A stretch of 64,000 nucleotides of DNA from an uncultured Sulfuricurvum sp. (GTDB lineage: Bacteria; Campylobacterota; Campylobacteria; Campylobacterales; Sulfurimonadaceae), in contig CAIMUF010000063.1 in NCBI GenBank assembly GCA_903844635.1, positions 1 to 64,000 on the forward strand, read 5' to 3'. Both the position numbers and the translations under genes were made by a program. Of the stretch, positions 17,656 to 26,383 are shown piece after piece. The number at the start of each line of letters is the position of its first letter. Positions within the stretch are counted from its first letter, which is position 1. A model generated the notes under the pieces. That model was not told the DNA's origin and did no database searches. It worked only from the letters and a program-made list of their open reading frames with translations.

Positions 17656-17693
17656 TAAAATATGATAATATAATTTGATATTATCATATTTTA
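17656..17693. repeat. Perfect 16-bp inverted repeat in the 5' leader of the GGDEF-EAL gene
   Basis: TAAAATATGATAATAT at 17656-17671 is the exact reverse complement of 17678-17693, with the 6-base spacer AATTTG. The last base of the arm (17656) starts AGGA, the ribosome-binding site of the minus-strand signalling gene that begins at 17646. As RNA it would form an A/U-rich hairpin ending at the ribosome-binding site. As DNA it could be an operator for a dimeric regulator. Confidence 0.7.
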
Positions 17694-17737
17694 AAGGAAA
17701 TATAACTGACGAGCATTCTGTTTGTCGAAAGGTTATT

Positions 17738-17763
17738 GTTCGATAAGCTCACCATGAACGGGA
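17738..17763. repeat. REP-like dispersed palindromic element
   Basis: The segment GTTCGATAAGCTCACCATGAAC (17738-17759) resembles the short REP-type sequences found between genes in many proteobacteria, usually with GTTC/GAAC ends around an AGCTCA core. It lies in the 125-base gap between the GGDEF-EAL gene and the gene at 17772. It is probably a dispersed intergenic repeat; only one copy was seen here. Confidence 0.4.
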
Positions 17764-17771
17764 TGATGGTA

Positions 17772-18338
17772 TTACGCCATACTGTCTAAAATATTTCCAC
17801 CAAGTAGAGTGATTTTTTCATCGATTTTAGCTAGTGCTTTATCAAGGGTCTCATAAGAAATATCGGGAAGTTTTCCACCCCACAACTTTTCTGCTTCATT
17901 AAACCCGCGAACGATTCCCTCACGACCCGCTTTGAGTTTATCCACATTATCGCCACCGCCGCTAAGAACAAAATCCGCAAGACGATTGGACGTTTGTGTG
18001 ACTCCAAAGAATCCATCTTCACTGACCAATGCTTTGGCTTCATCTGGGTTCATATCGGCTATGGGTTTTCCGGTATAGCCTATGGCTTTAAAATCAATGG
18101 ATTTTAAAATGTCTTTAACTTTATTGATATCAAAAGGTGCACTTTGTGCTTCTAAATTGCCGGAGGAGTAACTTTCAACGCTTTGGCTGTATTCAACAAG
18201 ATACGCTTGAGAGAGAGTTTTTCCGGATATTTCACCGCTTTTAATTTTCTCTTTAAAATCGGCAGATTCTTTTTCATTTTGTCCAAGCGTATTTGCCGCG
18301 TATGGATTAACTGCGGCTGTTGTTGCATTAATTTGCAT
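17772..18338 (-). CDS. Uncharacterised soluble protein
   Basis: A 188-residue protein with no signal peptide or membrane helix, preceded by AAGGAG. It starts M-Q-I-N-A-T-T and is rich in charged helices. A central segment has G-Y-T-G-K-P-I-A near 92, a G-F-F-G-V-T-Q-T-S-N-R near 115 and a G-G-G-D-N near 133. Similar Campylobacterota proteins are sometimes labelled 'hydrogenase-4 component G', but nothing here supports a hydrogenase role: no hydrogenase gene is near. It lies alone between the signalling gene and the efflux operon, with its own leader. I do not assign a function. Confidence 0.6.
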   Translation of the reverse strand: MQINATTAAVNPYAANTLGQNEKESADFKEKIKSGEISGKTLSQAYLVEYSQSVESYSSGNLEAQSAPFDINKVKDILKSIDFKAIGYTGKPIADMNPDEAKALVSEDGFFGVTQTSNRLADFVLSGGGDNVDKLKAGREGIVRGFNEAEKLWGGKLPDISYETLDKALAKIDEKITLLGGNILDSMA

Positions 18339-18450
18339 AAGGACTCCTTTTCGTATCGTATATCTCTATATCGTCCAAATCACTATTTTTTATTAACGCC
18401 AAAGGAATAAAATCCCTTTAGCTACGCTTGCAGCACAAGGCACTAAAGCT

Positions 18451-18466
18451 TGCCTCTTGCGAGGCA
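18451..18466 (-). terminator. Hairpin at the end of the efflux operon
   Basis: TGCCTC at 18451-18456 pairs with GAGGCA at 18461-18466 across four bases; on the minus strand the loop reads GCAA, a stable tetraloop. It lies immediately downstream of the permease stop codon, but its T-tract is poor. It could be a weak terminator or a transcript-stabilising hairpin. Confidence 0.4.
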
Positions 18467-18469
18467 GAA

Positions 18470-19678
18470 TTACTCATGTCGCAGGGCATCGATTGGGTTA
18501 AGACGAGCTGCTTTGCGTGCCGGAAAATATCCAAAAACGATTCCGACTATTGTCGAAAATAAAAAAGCGATAACCACAATCGAGGTATTGAAAACAAAAG
18601 GGAGATCAAAAAAGAGGTTGATTCCCACACCCACACTGATTCCCAGCACCATACCGATAATTCCTCCCAGCGAAGAGAGGACAACGGCTTCGACCAAAAA
18701 TTGTAGCAGTACTTCACGCTCCAGTGCACCGATAGCCAGACGTATACCGATTTCCCGTGTTCGTTCAGTGACGGAGACGAGCATGATGTTCATAATCCCG
18801 ATTCCACCGACAAGCAGACTGATGGCTGCGACGGCACCTAGTAAAAGGGTAAGCATTTTAGTGGTAGAAGAAAGGGTTTGGACTACTTCGCGAAGATCTC
18901 GTACATTGAAGTCATCTTCATCTCCCATGCGTATATGACGGCGTTCACGCATGAGGGAGGTAACACTGTTCTTGATGGTTTCTATCCCTGAAGCATTTTT
19001 TGAGGAAAGCAAAATAGTCGAAACATCCTGATTTCCACTGATACGGCGCTGAAACATTCGGATTGGAACGACGATAAGATCGTCCTGATCCATTCCAAAC
19101 ATGGAAGCACCTTTAGGATGGAGCAACCCGACTACTTGGCAGGAGAAGTTTCCCAACCGTATAGAGGCGTCAAGCGGATTTTGGTCACCAAAAAGTTCTT
19201 TATGGATTGTCTCTCCGATGATGCAGACGGCTTTCCCCCCTTGCAGTTCGGCAGCAGTAAAATTTCGTCCTGATTCAAAGATCCAATCTTTGACCGTAAA
19301 ATAATCGTTATTGCTTCCATCGATCGACGTGGAATAATTTTGATTGCCATAGACGGCTTGCATCCCTTTTGAGGAGACGGGTGCTACACCTTTTAGACCT
19401 CCGATTTCGCGTGAAATGGCAGTAATGTCATCTTGGGTAAAACGTTTGGCTGTAGTGTCTCCCCCTGGGCCGTGACGGTCTTGTCCGGGACGGATGATGA
19501 TCATATTACTGCCAAGCTTAGAAATACTGTTGGTGACGTATGCCGTTGTGGCATCACCCAGCATCACCATGGCAATGACGGAAGCTACTCCGATGACAAT
19601 TCCCAATGTAGTCAGGACAGAACGCATCACGCTGCGGCGGATTTCACGAAGAGCCAAAATAAAGGCATTCCAAATCAT
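18470..19678 (-). CDS. ABC transporter permease, MacB C-terminal type
   Basis: A 402-residue FtsX/MacB-type permease. TM1 is near residues 18-42, a MacB periplasmic core domain near 45-270, and three C-terminal helices lie near 280-305, 330-355 and 365-390. The stretch E-R-T-R-E-I-G-I-R-L-A-I-G-A is the classic coupling-helix signature of this family. It is separate from its ATPase, unlike E. coli MacB where both are fused, and overlaps it by four bases (ATGA). With the ATPase, fusion protein and TolC-like gene upstream it forms a tripartite efflux pump; the substrate is unknown. Confidence 0.85.
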   Translation of the reverse strand: MIWNAFILALREIRRSVMRSVLTTLGIVIGVASVIAMVMLGDATTAYVTNSISKLGSNMIIIRPGQDRHGPGGDTTAKRFTQDDITAISREIGGLKGVAPVSSKGMQAVYGNQNYSTSIDGSNNDYFTVKDWIFESGRNFTAAELQGGKAVCIIGETIHKELFGDQNPLDASIRLGNFSCQVVGLLHPKGASMFGMDQDDLIVVPIRMFQRRISGNQDVSTILLSSKNASGIETIKNSVTSLMRERRHIRMGDEDDFNVRDLREVVQTLSSTTKMLTLLLGAVAAISLLVGGIGIMNIMLVSVTERTREIGIRLAIGALEREVLLQFLVEAVVLSSLGGIIGMVLGISVGVGINLFFDLPFVFNTSIVVIAFLFSTIVGIVFGYFPARKAARLNPIDALRHE

Positions 19679-20382
19679 ACGAGCTCCTTCGATTCAGCGG
19701 TATCGATGACTCCGTCACGAAAATGGATCGTTCTCGTTGCATAGGCTGCCATATCGCTTTCGTGGGTAACCATGATAACGGTGATTCCCTGATCACGGTT
19801 GAAAGAGCGAAGAAGTTCCATCACCTCAATGCTTTTAGCAGTATCGAGATTTCCGGTTGGCTCATCGGCGAGCAATACCAAAGGATTGGTGACAATAGCC
19901 CGAGCAATAGCAACACGCTGCTGCTGTCCTCCGGAGAGTTCTCCAGGGGTATGATGCGCGACATTTTCAAGTCCGACACTGTGAAGCGCTTTCATTGCCA
20001 TTTCTCGGCGCTCATGTGCGGGAACACCCCGATACAGAAGGGGAAGCTCGACGTTTTCGACGGCGGATGTTTTACCCAGCAGATTGAATCCTTGGAAGAT
20101 AAAACCGATGTAATTACGCCGCAGCAATGCCCTCTGGTCACGGCTGAGCCCTCCGACATCGATCCCTTCAAAAAGGTATTGTCCTTCTGTGGGAGTATCG
20201 AGACATCCGATGATATTCATTGCTGTCGATTTTCCCGATCCGCTGGGACCCATAATGGCGACGAATTCCCCTTGATGTATGGTCAAATCAACGCCGCGAA
20301 GTGCGTAAGCAGTGGCATCACCGGAACCGTAATATTTTTTAGTTCCTTTGAGTTCGATGACAGGCAGATACGGCTGAATCAT
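19675..20382 (-). CDS. ABC transporter ATP-binding protein, MacB N-terminal type
   Basis: A 235-residue ATPase of the LolD/MacB group. Walker A is G-P-S-G-S-G-K-S near residue 45, the signature L-S-G-G-Q-Q-Q-R near 145, and Walker B L-L-A-D-E-P near 168 with T-G-N-L-D following. The His switch is in V-T-H-E-S near 200. It powers the FtsX-type permease encoded next. Four-base overlaps on both sides tie it to the fusion-protein and permease genes in a single operon. Confidence 0.9.
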   Translation of the reverse strand: MIQPYLPVIELKGTKKYYGSGDATAYALRGVDLTIHQGEFVAIMGPSGSGKSTAMNIIGCLDTPTEGQYLFEGIDVGGLSRDQRALLRRNYIGFIFQGFNLLGKTSAVENVELPLLYRGVPAHERREMAMKALHSVGLENVAHHTPGELSGGQQQRVAIARAIVTNPLVLLADEPTGNLDTAKSIEVMELLRSFNRDQGITVIMVTHESDMAAYATRTIHFRDGVIDTAESKELV

Positions 20383-21599
20383 TGTTGTTCTTCAACTCCG
20401 GTGATGATTAAATCTCCGATTTTTAAAGATGAGCCTTGCACGATGCTCTTGATGCCATCTGATTGTCCGATAGTCACTTTTATTTTGGTCGGAGTTTCAT
20501 TTTTTAATACCCAGACATACTTTCCTTTGTCATCTTGATCGGTAGCATGCTTTTTCTTGTCAGCCTTATCAGAAGGTGGAGGAGTAAAGCGCAATGCGGC
20601 ATTGGGGATAACAGGAACATTTTTAAACGTACCGGTAATAATAGAAGCATTCGCCGTCATCCCAGGACGTAAAAGGAGATCCGTGTTATGAACTTCTACA
20701 ACTGCTTGATAGGTGACAACCCCATTCACGATAGCGGAATTCATCCGAAGCTGGGTGATTTTACCGTCGAACTGTCGTGCTGGATAAGCATCGACGGTAA
20801 ACTGCACTTTTTGGTTCTCTTTCACTTCTCCGACATCGGCTTCATCGACGCTGACGATGACCCGCATTTTTGTTAAATCTTCTGCGATTTTGAAAAGTAT
20901 GGGAGTCTGCATCGATGCTACCACGGTTTGTCCCGGTTCGATTTTTCGCTCGAGTACGATTCCATTGACCGGAGAGACTACAACCGCTTTACGAAGGTCG
21001 TCCTCATTAGCATTAAGCCCTGCGGTAGCCTGATCGCTTTGAGCAACAGCAACTGCCAGTTGTGCTTTGGCTTTTTCAACGGCAGTTGAGGTATTGTCCA
21101 TCTCTTGTTTGGATGGGTAGTTTCCACCCGTTGCTGTATACATCGAGTGAACTCTTCCCCATTCGTTTTGGGCATTTTTTAATGTTGCTTTGGCTTCAGA
21201 AATAGAAGCTTTACTTCCAGCAAGGGAGGCTTTGGAACTCACCACTTTAGAATGCAATTTGGTCGTATCTAGACGTGCCATGACTTGACCCGCATTTACT
21301 TGGTCATTATAATCGACGAGCACTTCGCTGATAGTTCCGGAAACTTCAATTCCCACCTCGACCGTATTCGTAGGCTCTATATTCCCTGTGGCAGAGACAG
21401 AGGTGGTGAGGGTTTTAATTTCTAGCGGAGTAGTTATATAGGTAATTTTTTGAGCTTGCGTATGGTTGATCCATACCCAACTACTTCCAATAGTTATCAA
21501 TAAAAAGAGTCCTAAAAGCCAAATATATTTTTTTATAGGCCGTTTGACAGATGTTCCCAAGCCAAGTGTTTTTTCGATTGTCGAAGATGAAGCGGTCAT
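20379..21599 (-). CDS. MacA-like periplasmic membrane fusion protein
   Basis: A 406-residue RND/ABC adaptor. One N-terminal membrane helix (about residues 25-45) anchors it. Strands with V-E-V-G-I-E-V-S-G-T-I, D-Y-N-D-Q-V-N-A-G-Q-V and L-D-T-T-K form the lipoyl/barrel-sandwich half near 80-115. A helical hairpin (about 115-200) follows, with the lipoyl other half near V-V-S-P-V-N-G-I-V-L-E-R. A His/Lys/Asp-rich stretch near 350-365 is unusual. It joins the ABC permease to the TolC-like channel. The ATPase gene overlaps its stop by four bases, and its own start overlaps the TolC-like gene. Confidence 0.87.
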   Translation of the reverse strand: MTASSSTIEKTLGLGTSVKRPIKKYIWLLGLFLLITIGSSWVWINHTQAQKITYITTPLEIKTLTTSVSATGNIEPTNTVEVGIEVSGTISEVLVDYNDQVNAGQVMARLDTTKLHSKVVSSKASLAGSKASISEAKATLKNAQNEWGRVHSMYTATGGNYPSKQEMDNTSTAVEKAKAQLAVAVAQSDQATAGLNANEDDLRKAVVVSPVNGIVLERKIEPGQTVVASMQTPILFKIAEDLTKMRVIVSVDEADVGEVKENQKVQFTVDAYPARQFDGKITQLRMNSAIVNGVVTYQAVVEVHNTDLLLRPGMTANASIITGTFKNVPVIPNAALRFTPPPSDKADKKKHATDQDDKGKYVWVLKNETPTKIKVTIGQSDGIKSIVQGSSLKIGDLIITGVEEQQ

Positions 21600-22810
21600 A
21601 AGAGTTCCTTAGAAGGTTTGAGGGAAAAATGGAGCTTGGCAAGTTCTATTTGTATATTGATTTCATTGATCTTAATCTCTAATTCTTCAACTTTTTTGGA
21701 ATTTTTGAGTGTTTGAAGATCGTAGCCTGTTTTGGTTCCAGCATTGACTCCTGCTTGAGTGGCTTGGATGAGATCATCATAAAGGGCGAGATTATGAGTC
21801 GTGATGGTAATGTATTCACGATAACTTTCAATCTTTTCGATGGTTTGAGTATAGGTAGATTCGAGTTCACGACGTTTATCTGCTGTAACAGCTACTTCTT
21901 GGAGATAAGACGCTTTTGCCTCTTGGATAGTGGATGATGCGTTATAAACTAGAGGGAGGTTGAGCGAGACACCCGCGCCGTAATAGTTGCCACTGTAACT
22001 TCCGGCAAGTTCTTTTGGGTCATAGCTTTGGTACCCGATATTTCCATTGACCGCTAGGGATGGCAGATACTTAGTGCGGGTGACATCATAAAGTTTTTGA
22101 AGTGTATTGCTTTGAGCATGCGCGTATTGCAGATCAAATTGATTTTGTAAAAAATCTTCTTTTTGGATCAATTCAAAACGGGGAAGGGGGAAGGTCTCGG
22201 GGTTTATATCACTGATTTTTATGACATCAAAGTGCTGCTGCGCAATACTGTATTTAGTGGCTGCATAGGTTTTGAGTTCACTGCTTTTGAGCATTAGCGC
22301 ATTATTGAGTTCGGTTATGTCCGCTTTTCCTGCATCGTATAAATGACGTTTGATAAAGATGGCAATTTCTTGATTATCAAGTCGAAGTTGGCTTTGGTCA
22401 CGTTGAAGGAGACTTTTCTGGACATTTAGCAATGCGGTAAATAGCTGCTCATTGAGTGACGCTATTTGCATTTGCAAGGTTATGGAATTGCTTTGCATCT
22501 TGGCATCGGCGTAGTCAATCTGATAGGTGATTCCGCCAGAGCGAAAAATGTCTTGCGAAACCGACGCCCCAGCACGCTTCATATCGCTGTGAGTATCTCC
22601 TAATGCACTTTTATCATATTCGTAGGTAGCGTTCAGATTGATAGGTGCAATCCAATTGGTTCGCAGTTTTTCGTGTTCTGACTCATACATCTCTTGCTGT
22701 TTTTGCAAGATCATTTGTTTTTCATTGGAGAGAAGAGCAGTATTATCCGCTGCACTCACAGTTATGGAATAAAAAGTTAGGATAAGAATGGGTAAAGAAT
22801 GGTATTTCAT
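21596..22810 (-). CDS. TolC-family outer-membrane efflux protein
   Basis: About 404 residues from the ATG at 22810; a TTG at 22828 is a weaker alternative. A signal peptide ends near S-A-A-D. The rest is mainly long helices with Gln, Leu and Asn (the alpha-barrel), with two beta-strand insertions such as L-A-V-N-G-N-I-G-Y-Q-S-Y near 265 and Y-Y-G-A-G-V-S-L-N-L-P-L near 290. This is the duplicated OEP layout. It is the first gene of the efflux operon and forms the outer-membrane exit duct for the MacAB-type pump. The intergenic gap to the divergent-side DTW gene is only about 28 bases. Confidence 0.83.
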   Translation of the reverse strand: MKYHSLPILILTFYSITVSAADNTALLSNEKQMILQKQQEMYESEHEKLRTNWIAPINLNATYEYDKSALGDTHSDMKRAGASVSQDIFRSGGITYQIDYADAKMQSNSITLQMQIASLNEQLFTALLNVQKSLLQRDQSQLRLDNQEIAIFIKRHLYDAGKADITELNNALMLKSSELKTYAATKYSIAQQHFDVIKISDINPETFPLPRFELIQKEDFLQNQFDLQYAHAQSNTLQKLYDVTRTKYLPSLAVNGNIGYQSYDPKELAGSYSGNYYGAGVSLNLPLVYNASSTIQEAKASYLQEVAVTADKRRELESTYTQTIEKIESYREYITITTHNLALYDDLIQATQAGVNAGTKTGYDLQTLKNSKKVEELEIKINEINIQIELAKLHFSLKPSKELL

Positions 22811-22855
22811 ACCCCTATTGTAATACAAATTGGGTAACTTAGAAGTAACAAAAAG

Positions 22856-23524
22856 TTAATGACTGAGGAGTGATTTGTCTCTTTCGGGTCTTATTCTAAA
22901 TCGTTTTGTCGAAATGCATCCAATCTGATATTCGACCATCGATAAAAAAGGTTCTAAAAAAGGTTCAAACTGTGCATCCTCTATGGTTTCTAAGCCATGA
23001 GCGTTGAGCAACTCTAAAATAGTAAGGGTTGATTCGATGGTGGAGAGGCAAAAATCTTTGGGCTGTTCTTTGATTTGAAATTGCGAGCACTTGGTATGGG
23101 TAAAACTGAGTTTTGGCAAGCGCTGAAGATTTTTGCTCAAACGAAGCATTTTCATCGAACAAGGCCACGTAGAATCGAGGATGAAAATTACTAACTGTTT
23201 GTTTTGCAGATCAATTTTTTGGGCATTGAGATAGAGACTGTCACTTCCGGGATAGAGGAGATAGCAGAGATTGTTATGATTGTCTATAAGAGCATTGACC
23301 GCGGTATGATCGCTAAAATCAACATCGATAAAAATTTCTGAATTGGGAAGTGAAAGATGGGTCATTCGACCCGTCCCATTTTTGGTCTTTTTAAACTCTT
23401 TTGGATGCATTAATATGATAAATTTTGTTGCCGTTTTAATCGGTTTGACGGAGGAGCATAAGCACTGTTTTTGAGGTCGATAGCAGTGATAACATGTTTC
23501 TCTGTTTACAGTTTCGCTATCCAT
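22856..23524 (-). CDS. DTW-domain tRNA aminocarboxypropyltransferase-like protein
   Basis: A 222-residue protein. An N-terminal Cys motif, C-Y-H-C-Y-R-P-Q-K-Q-C-L-C (residues about 9-21), probably binds zinc. The family motif D-S-T-W (near residue 118) follows I-L, in the DxTW form. In E. coli the relative TapT (YfiP) adds an aminocarboxypropyl group from S-adenosylmethionine to uridine in tRNA. The function here is inferred from the family. It starts at 23524, about 180 bases from the divergent micro-ORF. Confidence 0.8.
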   Translation of the reverse strand: MDSETVNRETCYHCYRPQKQCLCSSVKPIKTATKFIILMHPKEFKKTKNGTGRMTHLSLPNSEIFIDVDFSDHTAVNALIDNHNNLCYLLYPGSDSLYLNAQKIDLQNKQLVIFILDSTWPCSMKMLRLSKNLQRLPKLSFTHTKCSQFQIKEQPKDFCLSTIESTLTILELLNAHGLETIEDAQFEPFLEPFLSMVEYQIGCISTKRFRIRPERDKSLLSH

Positions 23525-23707
23525 AGCCGTATTCTCTCAATTTTTTTCGACAGTATACAGGTAAAAAACGTCAAATTTTAGGATTAAGCTACTAATACTT
23601 CACTAATGATTAAAGATTAAAATTTTGCTCAGAGAAGGGAATGCGGGATGATTATCCGTTAGATGATTGTTTCCATTCTAGTCTTTAAACAATAAAAAGA
23701 GGTTCAC
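23525..23707. other. Leader region upstream of the micro-ORF; no gene seen
   Basis: This 183-base divergent gap between the DTW gene and the secreted micro-ORF is AT-rich at its left end. It contains a weak GAATG/CATTC-type inverted pairing, which also flanks a short GGAT/ATCC stem. I see no tRNA or ORF. A structured leader is possible but not supported well enough to name a riboswitch. Confidence 0.25.
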
Positions 23708-23842
23708 ATGAAAAAAGTAGCATTAGTATTCGTAATGGTTGCCGCAATGGCATCAAGTGCATTTGCACATCACATGGCAGTTTATGAAGATGCAGGTATT
23801 AACATTCCTGAGTTTTCTCCGCATTTAGATATGGAATTTTAA
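23708..23842 (+). CDS. Secreted micro-ORF, 44 residues with signal peptide
   Basis: A clear AAGAGG at 23697-23702 precedes ATG 23708 by five bases. The peptide begins M-K-K-V-A-L-V-F-V and has a textbook signal peptide ending S-S-A-F-A. That leaves a mature peptide of about 24 residues with H-H-M near its start, three Glu, three Asp and a further His. It ends in D-M-E-F. It is too short for ordinary ORF tables. The next gene is a TonB-dependent receptor; a hairpin (23859-23885) separates them. It may bind metal through His and acidic residues, but this is inference. Confidence 0.6.
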   Translation: MKKVALVFVMVAAMASSAFAHHMAVYEDAGINIPEFSPHLDMEF

Positions 23843-23858
23843 TTTTACTCTAACATCA

Positions 23859-23885
23859 TTTTGCATACATTATGTGTGTGCAAAA
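23859..23885. terminator. Stem-loop after the micro-ORF
   Basis: TTTTGCATACA at 23859-23869 pairs with TGTGTGCAAAA at 23875-23885, with one G-U pair, and a five-base loop. It starts 17 bases after the micro-ORF stop, so it could end that small transcript or protect its 3' end. The plus-strand T-tract is weak. Confidence 0.4.
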
Positions 23886-23985
23886 CACAACTCTTTCTAA
23901 TTCAAGCCCTGTATCTTCTAAAAATAAAATACTAAATTTTTTTCCTGTAATGTTAAATCACTATAATTGCAAAACAAAATAAAAA

Positions 23986-23992
23986 ATTATCA
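23986..23992. promoter_or_regulatory. Possible Fur half-site upstream of the TonB receptor
   Basis: ATTATCA (TGATAAT on the other strand) lies 33 bases upstream of the receptor start. It matches one half of the Campylobacter Fur consensus, with A/T-rich flanks. A full palindromic box is not present, so iron control is only suggested. Confidence 0.25.
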
Positions 23993-24025
23993 TTTTAGAT
24001 AGTGTTTAAAACAAAAGGAGCTAGT

Positions 24026-26050
24026 ATGAATCGTATTCCCCTTCTTCTCACCTTTACTCTTTCGCTTGCCTGCGCACAAGAGATTGTTCAGATCGAAAAA
24101 ATTGAGGTTCAAGAGAATGCTTCAACCATTGAAGAGCGAAAAGAGAGTTCGATAGCCAAGCGAATTATCAGTGGTGAAGAATTATCTCAATACGGGGATC
24201 TCAATGCTCTCGAAATTCTCAAACGGACGCCTGGCGTCAGTATTGCAGATGGTAAGGGTAAAAAATCTGCTCCTGGTAAAGGCTATACGGTTGTTTTAAT
24301 CGATGGGGAGGAAGCGTCAGGTTCTAAGCGGGTTAATCCACTGGAACAAATCTCTCCTGATATGATTGAAAGAATTGAAGTCATGACGAACGGCTCAGCA
24401 GAATATACGGCTGAATCGATGGGCGGAATCGTGAATATTGTCCTTAAAAAACCAAAATCTGAAGGACAGACGATAGCGAAGATAACGGTAGGAACCTATG
24501 GGGGTGATGTGCCGATGGAGAGTGTCTTCGCTCAACGTGAAGGAAAATCAGGTAACTTGGCGTATCTTTTTAATATCACTGCTGCCGATAATCGACAGCT
24601 AGACACTGCTTCAACCCTCAATACCTCTACAGGTGAAGAGAGTAGAAAAACTGATGCACGATATCAAACGCTCAATGCAACAACCAAGTTGATTTATACC
24701 CCGTCATCTAGAGATAAATATACCTATAATGGTTCAATAGGGCTTAATAAATCGAAAAGTGAAATGAATAGTATGCCAGATCCGTTGAGTACGACGGATA
24801 AATCCAAGGGAATGATGTTATGGTCAGGGATCAAAGGGGAGCATCATCTTTCCAGTACCGAGTTGTTGGAGTGGAAACTTAAATTTCACCAAAATGATGA
24901 CAACGGTGAATTTATATCCTTACAATCTTCGCCAATTGAGCAAAAAGATAACGGATTTATGCGTATATTTGGAGCGGAGGGGATTTACTCACGTGCTATA
25001 GGAGATCATTTTATCAAAACAGGGCTGGAACTAAAACGGCAAAATCAGCGTGATGATGTAAGCGTATACAACTCATCAAACCTCTTATCACTCAATACGA
25101 CACAAATGCGCCAAGACAAAGGTTCTCTCTATATGCAAGATGAGATCAGTTTTGGAGATTCAACTGTCGTGACTCCAGGAATACGGTATGAAAATGTTTC
25201 GCGCGATTTTGGAGCAACGTCTACCATTGATTATTTCGCTCCATCAGTACATCTTCTTCATCGTTTAACCTCTAGTGATAATCTCAGAGCCAGTATTGCC
25301 AAAACGGTGAAACTTCCTACCACAAATCAGCTCTCTACGCTCACTGACAGCTCATTGGATCGTAATGACATCCTCCATCCCGATCTTATTGGTAATGCTA
25401 ATCTTACTGAAGAGAAAGCCCTTAGCTACGAGCTTCGATATGAACATTTCTTTGAAAACAAAGGGATCGTCAGTATTGGGGGATTTTATCGAAATATTGA
25501 CGATAAAATTGAAAATGTGATAAAACTGGATTCGAGCACCTCCCGGTATACCCAAACACCTGAAAATGCAGGACAGGGGAGTTTGTGGGGGTTGGAGTTG
25601 GAAGTCAAAAAATCGTTAAGTGAGTATGTGGAGGGGTTAGGAGTATTTGGAAATGCCACAGTACAAGATTCATCTCTTAAAAACACGGAAACAGGGATGA
25701 CTCGCCCCATCAAACAAACGAGTAATTTTCTCTCGAATATAGGGGTAGACCACACTCTAAAAGCGTATAAATTTACCTATGGAGCTGCATATCGATATGT
25801 GGGCGGATACGATAACCAGATGGAATATCAACTTTCACAATCGCAAAAAGGATACGGAGCTCTTGACCTCTACGCGAGTAAACGACTTGATAAGAATTTT
25901 AAATGTCAGCTAAATTTGAAAAATATTACAAGTACTATGATCGAAACAACTTCAAATATGTATGATGATACAGGAACTTTAACGGGTACACAACTTGATA
26001 AAATACACTCCAAACCACAAATTCTTTTAATGGTAGAAGGGAAGTGGTAA
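24026..26050 (+). CDS. TonB-dependent outer-membrane receptor
   Basis: A 674-residue receptor from the ATG at 24026; AAAGGAG at 24014-24020 decides this over upstream codons. A signal peptide ends near C-A-Q. A TonB-box-like segment I-V-Q-I-E-K-I-E-V follows, then a plug domain (about residues 40-150) with L-K-R-T-P-G-V-S-I, V-V-L-I-D-G and I-E-V-M-T-N-G-S-A-E-Y. The 22-strand-type barrel ends in V-E-G-K-W. It imports a bound ligand, perhaps a metal chelate, using TonB energy. Its ligand cannot be read from the sequence. It follows the secreted micro-ORF. Confidence 0.88.
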   Translation: MNRIPLLLTFTLSLACAQEIVQIEKIEVQENASTIEERKESSIAKRIISGEELSQYGDLNALEILKRTPGVSIADGKGKKSAPGKGYTVVLIDGEEASGSKRVNPLEQISPDMIERIEVMTNGSAEYTAESMGGIVNIVLKKPKSEGQTIAKITVGTYGGDVPMESVFAQREGKSGNLAYLFNITAADNRQLDTASTLNTSTGEESRKTDARYQTLNATTKLIYTPSSRDKYTYNGSIGLNKSKSEMNSMPDPLSTTDKSKGMMLWSGIKGEHHLSSTELLEWKLKFHQNDDNGEFISLQSSPIEQKDNGFMRIFGAEGIYSRAIGDHFIKTGLELKRQNQRDDVSVYNSSNLLSLNTTQMRQDKGSLYMQDEISFGDSTVVTPGIRYENVSRDFGATSTIDYFAPSVHLLHRLTSSDNLRASIAKTVKLPTTNQLSTLTDSSLDRNDILHPDLIGNANLTEEKALSYELRYEHFFENKGIVSIGGFYRNIDDKIENVIKLDSSTSRYTQTPENAGQGSLWGLELEVKKSLSEYVEGLGVFGNATVQDSSLKNTETGMTRPIKQTSNFLSNIGVDHTLKAYKFTYGAAYRYVGGYDNQMEYQLSQSQKGYGALDLYASKRLDKNFKCQLNLKNITSTMIETTSNMYDDTGTLTGTQLDKIHSKPQILLMVEGKW

Positions 26051-26165
26051 AATGACGTTAAAACAATCAAATAAATAAACTTAAAACGTCAAATTAAGAA
26101 AAGTTCATTAACCGTTTATAGGATAAGATGGCTAATATACACTAAATTATCCAAGGAGATACGTC

Positions 26166-26363
26166 ATGAAAGACAATGAACCAACGTTGAGTTCGATCGA
26201 GGATTACAATACGCTAAAAGGGTCAAAAAAACGAGTTGTTTGGACGGTTATATTGGTTGGCTTACTCATTGGCGCCTTTTTTGTCGGTGCAAAGATTTAT
26301 TATGGTGAAGCAAATGATAGCTTGCATGTTCAAGACCCTATTGTTAAAGTACCAGTTAAATAA
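26166..26363 (+). CDS. Small single-helix membrane protein
   Basis: A 65-residue protein with AAGGAG seven bases upstream of its ATG. The first 23 residues are polar, ending in K-K-R. One hydrophobic helix follows (about residues 24-44, V-W-T-V-I-L-V-G-L-L-I-G), and then a short polar tail rich in Val, Pro and Lys. It is unrelated to any named family I recognise. It stands alone between the TonB receptor and the membrane protease, with a hairpin repeat just after its stop. Confidence 0.6.
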   Translation: MKDNEPTLSSIEDYNTLKGSKKRVVWTVILVGLLIGAFFVGAKIYYGEANDSLHVQDPIVKVPVK

Positions 26364-26383
26364 TGATAAAATTCTTCAACGTC

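Noticed and set aside
18450-18938. A 162-residue open frame on the plus strand
   Set aside because: It is antisense to the well-supported FtsX-type permease gene, with low-complexity Arg/Ser/Ile composition, and no independent ribosome-binding site.
19723-20538. A 271-residue open frame on the plus strand
   Set aside because: It lies opposite the ABC ATPase with full Walker motifs; its composition is typical of an antisense shadow.
23620-23707. Possible riboswitch before the secreted micro-ORF
   Set aside because: Only short GAATG/CATTC and GGAT/ATCC pairings are seen; no known riboswitch core was recognised.
26053-26091. TGACGTT/AACGTCA inverted repeat after the TonB receptor as a terminator
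   Set aside because: The 25-base A-rich spacer and absence of a T-tract make it a poor terminator.
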